A stretch of 64,000 nt of DNA from assembly GCF_029227915.1 (NCBI RefSeq), contig NC_079878.1, positions 24,391,501-24,455,500 of the forward strand. Reading direction: 5' to 3'. The notes under the pieces are model-generated. The model had not been told where the DNA came from. It saw nothing but the letters and a program-made list of their open reading frames with translations, and made no database searches. The translations under genes and the position numbers were made by a program. This document shows positions 58,038 to 64,000 of the stretch, piece after piece (within the stretch, counting starts at the first letter, position 1; each line of letters starts with the position of its first letter). The DNA is from Hydractinia symbiolongicarpus (Eukaryota > Cnidaria > Hydrozoa > Anthoathecata > Hydractiniidae).

Positions 58038-58939
58038 TATACAATAATATCAAAAGTTATAAAAACACTTCGCATATTTTATTAGCTGTCGCAGGAAAAA
58101 AGCCGCTCATTTCTTAAATGAATAATTTTTATCGAAATAAAAGCTTTCTTTTTCTTTCATCTAATGAATGTTTTATTGCCCGTTTATAAGTGCAGTATGC
58201 GAATATTGTATAGTTCTATGAATAGCAATGATAAAGATATATACAAGAAAAAAGAATAAATAAATAAATAATGTAGTCGTGTATTCGGAGGTTTTTCTAA
58301 CGCCAAATTTATGATTGTTCATGATTGTGTACTGTTTGTTACGTTTTGTGAAGTTGTTATATTCCAAAGACAATTAGATTTCTTCTTTCCGTTTATAACT
58401 GTTGTTGAATATTTATTCAAATCGTTTGAACACCTGATAGATACTGTTTTTCATTACTTCATAAAAGTTAGGCGGACCAAGGAAATTATTCTTTACAAAA
58501 ATGTTTATATTCCCTCCCCTCGTTTCAAAGTTTTGTTTTTAAGTGCAGCGTTCATCTCTGTTTCATTCCAAATGATCAGCACATTTGGTCGTTTTTATAT
58601 ACGTGTACTGTACAAAAAAACAGTTTATGTTTTCCTGACAGTTTGCTTTTGGAAGATATTGTTGTATAGAATCAATTTTTGCGATAGCTTTCCAACCGTG
58701 TAGAAAATAAGAATGTTTACACAGTTTGTTTTGTATAAAACCTAGAAAAAAGTCTGACTTCAAAAGTTGCTTAAGCTAGAAGCTCTTGTACAGGAAAATA
58801 GACCAATGAGCTCTTGTTTAGGTTGTACTTTTGCCATAGCTGCGTACCTAATACCAGGCTGGAAACCTTGACAAGTTCAAGCAGTTGTCAGTCAGTCCAC
58901 ACTGTCAGTCTCTCAAAAACCTCCTTCGGTTAAAATATA

Positions 58940-58985
58940 AAACAAGAAGCCCGTTGGCTTGAAGATTTCCGCCATCAGCAGAAAT
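58940..58985. repeat. Dispersed repeat fragment
   Basis: 'AAACAAGAAGCCC' followed by 'GAAGATTTCCGCC' resembles 23832-23875 in the kinase intron. A shorter 'ACAAGAAGCCC' occurs at about 59581. Family unknown. Confidence 0.45.
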
Positions 58986-59286
58986 AATAAGTATGGGATT
59001 AAAATATGTCATATAGTGTGAGATTATTCTCAGAGAACAAAAACGCAATGCATGTTATCTGCACCAAAGTTTAAAAAAGTTTAAAAACAAAGTAAGCCCA
59101 GCGTAAATATCTTTTGTTCTGAGGACAAAACAAAGTATAAGAACATAAGTCTCAAAATTTAAGAACATGTTAAGATTATTTTAAGGCTTTGTGAAGCTTG
59201 ACTACAATTTTTTTTAATAAAAATATAAAAAAATATAAAAGATCCAAGTGCTACACTTTGTAGCAATTATCATCAAAGTAGGGTAA

Positions 59287-59424
59287 TACCATAAAATACA
59301 GAACAACCGCCCCCTGCTGAATAAACACTGCTACATAATTACACGCATTGCCAATTAAGCGCCCCTTTTAATGGGTGAAATTAAATAAGCTCCCTGCCCA
59401 GGGGCTTATTTGTCATTTACGGTA
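59287..59424. mobile_element. MITE with TACCRTAAA-type ends
   Basis: It begins TACCATAAAATAC and ends ...ATTTACGGTA, imperfect terminal inverted repeats. The interior has repeated AATAAGC/GCCCC blocks in both orientations (for example AATTAAGCGCCCC and CAGGGGCTTATT). A possible decayed relative with CCCCTGGGG and GAGGGGCGGGC blocks is near 13115-13175. It has no coding capacity. Confidence 0.5.
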
Positions 59425-59429
59425 CATTA

Positions 59430-60340
59430 AGAACATCCCAAGAATACTTATAGGCTGCATTTCAAACACGTTAAAAACATTGCAAGGCATTTTTACCATA
59501 TTCATGTTCTTATAAAAAAATAATGTCTATATATAAATAAAAAAATAAAATATTTTACATATAGTATTCTCTAAAAAAATACAAGAAGCCCAAGTACAAA
59601 TTAGGCTATTACAAGTATTTTTTTATTTCAATTCATAATCTGTATTTAACAAATATATTCTTATTTCAAACGCATCCAACAAAAAGTGGTAATTGAGTAA
59701 ATCAGCAAGCTCTTCTGTTTCATCATTGTTCCATCTTTTTTTTTACCGCTTCTGTCAACAAATCTTCACATGCAAATCACGTTTGAATGACGCTTGAAAT
59801 TGTGAATTGTTGGGTAAAAATTAGTTCAATGAAATCGTGGCAACATGTTTTGTATCATAGAACAATTTGGGACTGGTTTCCTAAAATGTGAAAAAACAGA
59901 AAGTACAATAAAAGCTACCCGAATCACCCAGAACCACCCAAAATCACAAAGACGCATGCGTGTCCAATCGTTTTCAATCTTTTATAATTCAAAAATTTAA
60001 CGGACCAGCCATCAACGTTCAATGGACCCAGGGTACCAACTTCGTACAGCCGACTTCCCGAAAAACGAAAAGTTTCTTTTTCAAGTCTCAATTATAAAAT
60101 GTAATTTTTTGTACGAAAAAGTTTCATAATTCCTAACTTCTTACTAAATATAAGGTCTTCTACCTAACAGGAGTCTTTCCCTTTAAAGTTTATGGAATAC
60201 ACGTTCGATATCGGTTTGAGACAAAAAATTTAAAGAACGCCTACTCTGCGAAAACGAAATCACATTCGAAAAGTACTATCCAACTGCAGAGCTAGTGCGG
60301 TATCAAAGTTGAAAACTAAGTCTATTCTCGCAACAAACCT
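59430..60340. other. Gene-free stretch
   Basis: No exon or defined repeat can be supported. Confidence 0.4.
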
Positions 60341-60379
60341 GACTCAACTCAATCGTCATCAACTGCTAATTCTGATATC

Positions 60380-60705
60380 AATCAGATGATCCATCGTCAA
60401 AAAAGCAAAGAAATCAAGAAATGCAAATTCTGTGCCCAGCAAACGGCAAAATATGCAATACCTGTAAAAGTAAAGGACACTTTTCTAAATAATGTCGAAA
60501 ATCTAATCAAACTTATCTCAACATAATAATAAACCAAAAAGATAATCGATCTCTCAACCAATAATACAATGGTTACGTATAAAATAGACACTGGTGCTTG
60601 TGTAAACGTTCTATCGATCTCTGTCTTTCAACGTCTCAGCAAAAAAGCAATGAGTGTGACATCCTACTCATATATTTTATATACATACCACACGAAAACC
60701 TGCTT
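60380..60705 (+). mobile_element. Retrotransposon gag zinc knuckle and protease relic
   Basis: A CCHC zinc knuckle (ICNTCKSKGHFSK, with the last Cys after a stop codon) is at about 60447-60495. From 60569 an open frame reads VTYKIDTGACVNVL, the DTGA active-site motif of retroviral-type aspartic proteases, continuing to a stop near 60735. This is the gag-pol junction of a Ty3/gypsy-like element, on + strand, with stops and a shift. The remaining pol is not visible. Confidence 0.65.
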
Positions 60706-61207
60706 GAAAAGTATCACTCTGAAATTATTCTTGAATTAATGTTGCATAGTCCTATTTTTATCTTTAATATATTATAAAAAACATTTACACCTGTGAAAAA
60801 CATGTCAATTTCCTATGTGCTCATGCAAGTTTTTGAAATTTGATATCTTAAGAACTGCCCTAGATTTTTATATGCTTTTCGTTAAAGTTATGTACAGGAC
60901 TTTTGGGGTATGAGAGGCTTTATGTCGTACAGTTTTCCACTATGATTGAAAGGCTCGTTGATAGACAAAGTAAAGTTGACATAAATTCTGTGTGCAAACA
61001 GTGGTGTTACCTGCACTTTTTATGGTATATTCAGCTTATTAGCACTCACATCACATAATTCTCTGGTTTCTGAAAGCTATGGCATGTCCACTTCTTAAGC
61101 TTGCTAAATTTAGTAATGTTTCAGAATTTGGGTATCAAAATATAATCTTACCGAAGCAGTCGACGACAATTTCTGCACACCAACAACAGAAGTACGATAG
61201 GTGTCTT

Positions 61208-61232
61208 TTATATATATATATATATATTTATG
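61208..61232. repeat. (AT)n microsatellite
   Basis: A TA dinucleotide run of about ten units with no gene nearby. Confidence 0.75.
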
Positions 61233-61489
61233 TATTTATATCGTATTCACAGTATCAAATATATAGCTAGTTTAGCAATAAATCAATTCAATCAGCAAAC
61301 TGCTTTTCACCAGCATAAAACTTTGTGGCTACCTAAATAAATTCCCTGGGTGGGAGGGAATTACCCTTTGTATATGTATTTCTATTAGTTTAAAACGCAA
61401 TATAGCCTCGTTCTCAGAACTAAATGTGTCAAAACGAGAATTTAGGCTTTAGCCTGGATAAGTTTTAGGCGTCCAGGCTCTGGGCTGTC

Positions 61490-61551
61490 TCTATCTATCT
61501 ATCTCTCTATCTTCCCAGGCGATTTTAAAGATTCCGCCCTCGCCGGCGGAA
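61490..61551. repeat. (TCTA)n run and GC-rich hairpin
   Basis: A short TCTA tetranucleotide run (61490-61511) is followed by a perfect 7-bp stem, TTCCGCC with GGCGGAA (61532-61538 with 61545-61551), unusual here for its GC content. The 'GATTCCGCC' motif recurs at about 61881. Confidence 0.6.
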
Positions 61552-61644
61552 ATCAATTAAGATTTCTTGCGCATAAAAAAGATTCATGAATAATTTTCAC
61601 TTATTTGAATATGTCAAATGTACCTTTTTATCGCAAACTATATG

Positions 61645-61860
61645 GGTAAGATTTTTGCGGTAAGAAATTTTTGCGTAAATTATTTTTGCGATTGAGTTTA
61701 AAATAGTTTAAAATAAAAGAGTTTAAAATAAACAAAATTGGAAAAACAATTTTTAAAATGCAGAATTTATATTTGAGGTTGACTGTAATAAAAATTTGCG
61801 ATCAGAATGCTTTTTATACAAAATGCAGAACTTATTTTTGCGATAGGCTGCTGCCAATAA
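61645..61860. repeat. Cluster of TTTTTGCG motifs
   Basis: Five TTTTTGCG or TTTGCG motifs occur within about 200 bp, along with three copies of GTTTAAAATA. This looks like a decayed non-coding repeat rather than a gene. Confidence 0.45.
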
Positions 61861-61899
61861 CCCTATTTGGTCCGTCCGAGGATTCCGCCCCCCTCCCCT

Positions 61900-62352
61900 G
61901 ACGGTTTTTTTAATAACTCCTTCATGCTATATTTGATGGCTATGATACTTAATGAGTTTCAATATTCATCTATCAGACGGGTTTTTTTAATAAATCTTTC
62001 ATGCTATGTTTGATGGCTATGATACTTAATGAGTTTCAATATTTATCTATCAGACGGGTTTTTTTAATAACTCCTTCATGCTATGTTTGATGGCTATGAT
62101 ACTTAATGAGTTTCAATATTTATCTATCAGACGGGTTTTTTTAATAACTCCTTCATGCTATGTTTGATGGCTATGATACTTAATGAGTTTCAATATTCAT
62201 CTATAAGACGGTTTTTTTTAATAACTCCTTCATGCTATGTTTGATGGCTATGATACTTAATGAGTTTCAATATTCATCTATCAGACAGGTTTTTTTAATA
62301 ACTCCTTCATGCTACGTTTGATGGCTATGATACTTAATGAGTTTCAATCTAT
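61900..62352. repeat. 77-bp minisatellite, ~6 copies
   Basis: Units start at the GACGG (or GACAGG) motif at about 61900, 61976, 62053, 62130, 62207 and 62284. Each has a T-run, 'AATAACTCCTTCATGCTA', 'TTTGATGGCTATGATACTTA' and 'ATGAGTTTCAATATT'. Copies differ at only a few positions, implying recent expansion. Confidence 0.92.
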
Positions 62353-64000
62353 TATTTATCTATTTTCCGCAAAAATTTCTGCTTAACCCTTTTTATGCTG
62401 GGGTATAAGGAACGAGTTTAATGGATGATTGTCAGCAACTATTTTAATACTAAGAGTGACAATTATACTATTTTGTCACTACCTATTAACATATTGAGGC
62501 ACAAAAAGACTACAAAAAATTGATATGCATTATTAATAAGCTGTAGCATTTATTTAGTAGATCCTTTTTTAAGTATGTTAGATCAAACTAAAATAATACA
62601 TAGGGTGACAAACTCACAATAAACTCAAGACACGTAAAAAAAGATCAAGGAATTCAGGAGGAAGAATATGGGCGTAGCTTTAGAGGAGCAATGGCGCTAA
62701 GGAGGCTTAAATGGGTGTTGTAGCAAGGGTAGTAAAGTGTTTTATATAATTATAGTTCGATCAATATCTGAAGTAGAGAATAGGTCAAGTTAACCAAATA
62801 TTTTCTATAAGAAAGTATTAAAGAAAGTTAAAATGGTTCAAGATATCAGATGTTTAAGTTACCGGAAGGTATCTGTACATCTATTTAATAAACACTTGGT
62901 TCTTGCCTTTAGACATTGATAGAACTGCAGCTGCTGTCCAAGAGAAAGACAGAAACTTAAAACTTTAAAATTGCACAAACAATTTTTCATAAAAGAGTAA
63001 AAAAATATATATAAAGTTTTTAAATAATAAACATTTGTTCTTTTATTTAATAGGTTGGTCGGTCAACTTTGGTTTTCCGTGACTTATGTCATGACTTTGA
63101 CAAGTTTCCTGACGTCTCTACAGGAGTTCTTTGCGTGAAAATGCTTATTAAAAAACAACAATTTCAAAGCATTATTTTATTTGTAATTAAATTGACTGTT
63201 TACATTGTGTACAACAAAGTGTGGTCGTCCAGATCGTTTAACACCACATCACCAAATAAATCTATATCAATCAACGTGTCTGCAAAAAGATATAACAGGT
63301 CCATTTGGTTTAAAAGTTCTGACTTTAAAATATTTGCGAAATGACTTTAATTGTCTTATATCGAATATTATTATAGTCTCATAAAATACAACTTAAAAGG
63401 ATTTATGCTGCATTCTTTTGTGAACCTCAGCATTTTGGATAAGTTTGGGGAGATGGTGATTTAAATAAGGCATGATCTATAATATGAACATATATTTAAC
63501 AAAAACTTTGTTTTACAATTATAATTTAAATAATTTTTATTCTCCTAAATATTTTTTTCTAAATTTACATTAAGTGACTACAATATTATATATACCATTG
63601 AAAGTATCGTGACTCTGTTATTGCCCTGTACCTTAAACGGCACCAGTCAGGGTTGTAACTAGACTCCACTTCAGCAGACAGAAACACACGTCACGTCATA
63701 AATTTCACTTCAACCACTCGTTACATTTTTTTAATTTAGATGGAAATAACTTGATTAAACTCCAAACGAGTTTATATTATCTTTGTAAAGTATATTTTTC
63801 ACGTTGGTCTCTAAAGAACACCCTTGTGGAGTGTAAATATATATTTAAAAAAAGTTTTTTTTTAATTTTCTTGGTTACACCTCGCACTCTTTCAGTAAAG
63901 GGGCTACAAACACTTAAAGTGAGCTCTCCATCATTGATGTTATTCTCAAAGTTATATATCAAAATCTTGTTTTTGTTCTTAGTTCTCATTTTCATTCATT
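62353..64000. other. Right-hand end, no gene recognised
   Basis: An open frame at 63058-63344 follows a plausible acceptor (TTTAATAG) and encodes about 95 residues without a recognisable domain; it could be an exon of a gene I cannot see. Otherwise nothing can be supported. Confidence 0.35.

Noticed and set aside
58311-58703. A 130-codon + strand open frame rich in Phe, Val and Ile
   Set aside because: Composition is that of translated AT-rich DNA. There is no domain, no splice context and no homopolymer-free core; it overlaps the upstream flank of the three-finger gene.
61900-62352. A CRISPR array
   Set aside because: The units are direct tandem copies without unique spacers, and the context is animal nuclear DNA.

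Overview
The window is eukaryotic nuclear DNA from an animal. It is AT-rich, its genes are split by GT-AG introns, and it holds many decayed transposons. Five protein genes can be built exon by exon, with every exon junction keeping frame. They are: (1) a leucine-rich-repeat protein on + (10524-13614); (2) an ACK/TNK-family non-receptor tyrosine kinase on - (27428-19735, 14 exons); (3) an hnRNP U/SAF-A-like RNA-binding protein on + (28160-37837, 10 exons); (4) ODAD2/ARMC4, an armadillo-repeat ciliary protein, on - (46640-39356, 15 exons); (5) a small secreted Ly6/uPAR-type three-finger protein on - (58037-55555, 2 exons). The gene set, the compact introns and the repeat types (Ty3/gypsy, Jockey/CR1-like LINE, hAT, tRNA-derived SINEs, short hairpin MITEs) suit an invertebrate. 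My best guess is a cnidarian, possibly a hydrozoan, but this is inference and not a measurement.

Layout. 1-10.1 kb has no recognisable gene; it carries dispersed repeats, SINE copies and a double hairpin. 10.5-13.6 kb is the LRR gene. 13.6-19.7 kb is gene-free, with several short hairpins and a 39-bp tandem repeat centred on TCACGTGA. 19.7-27.4 kb is the kinase, whose third intron holds a 128-bp tandem repeat. The kinase and hnRNP U genes are head to head, with 731 bp between start codons. hnRNP U and ODAD2 are tail to tail, about 1.5 kb apart. 47.6-52.7 kb is a nest of retroelements: a + strand gypsy relic, broken by a LINE fragment, itself apparently broken by a - strand gypsy relic. 52.7-53.1 kb holds SINE sequence in inverted arrangement. 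55.5-58.0 kb is the three-finger gene, with a SINE in its intron. 59-62.4 kb has a MITE, another gypsy relic and a 77-bp minisatellite. The last 1.6 kb has nothing I can name.

The five genes do not form a pathway. They are ordinary animal genes sharing a chromosome segment. The points most worth a second look are lineage-specific variants of known proteins: a degraded CRIB and YxxM-rich tail in the kinase, a FUS-like Gly/Tyr/Ser tail on hnRNP U and a short N-terminus on ODAD2. The nested transposons and unclassified repeats are the other points of interest. I saw no sign of a wholly new multi-gene system. All exon borders come from reading splice signals and protein similarity by eye; no alignment or transcript data were available.
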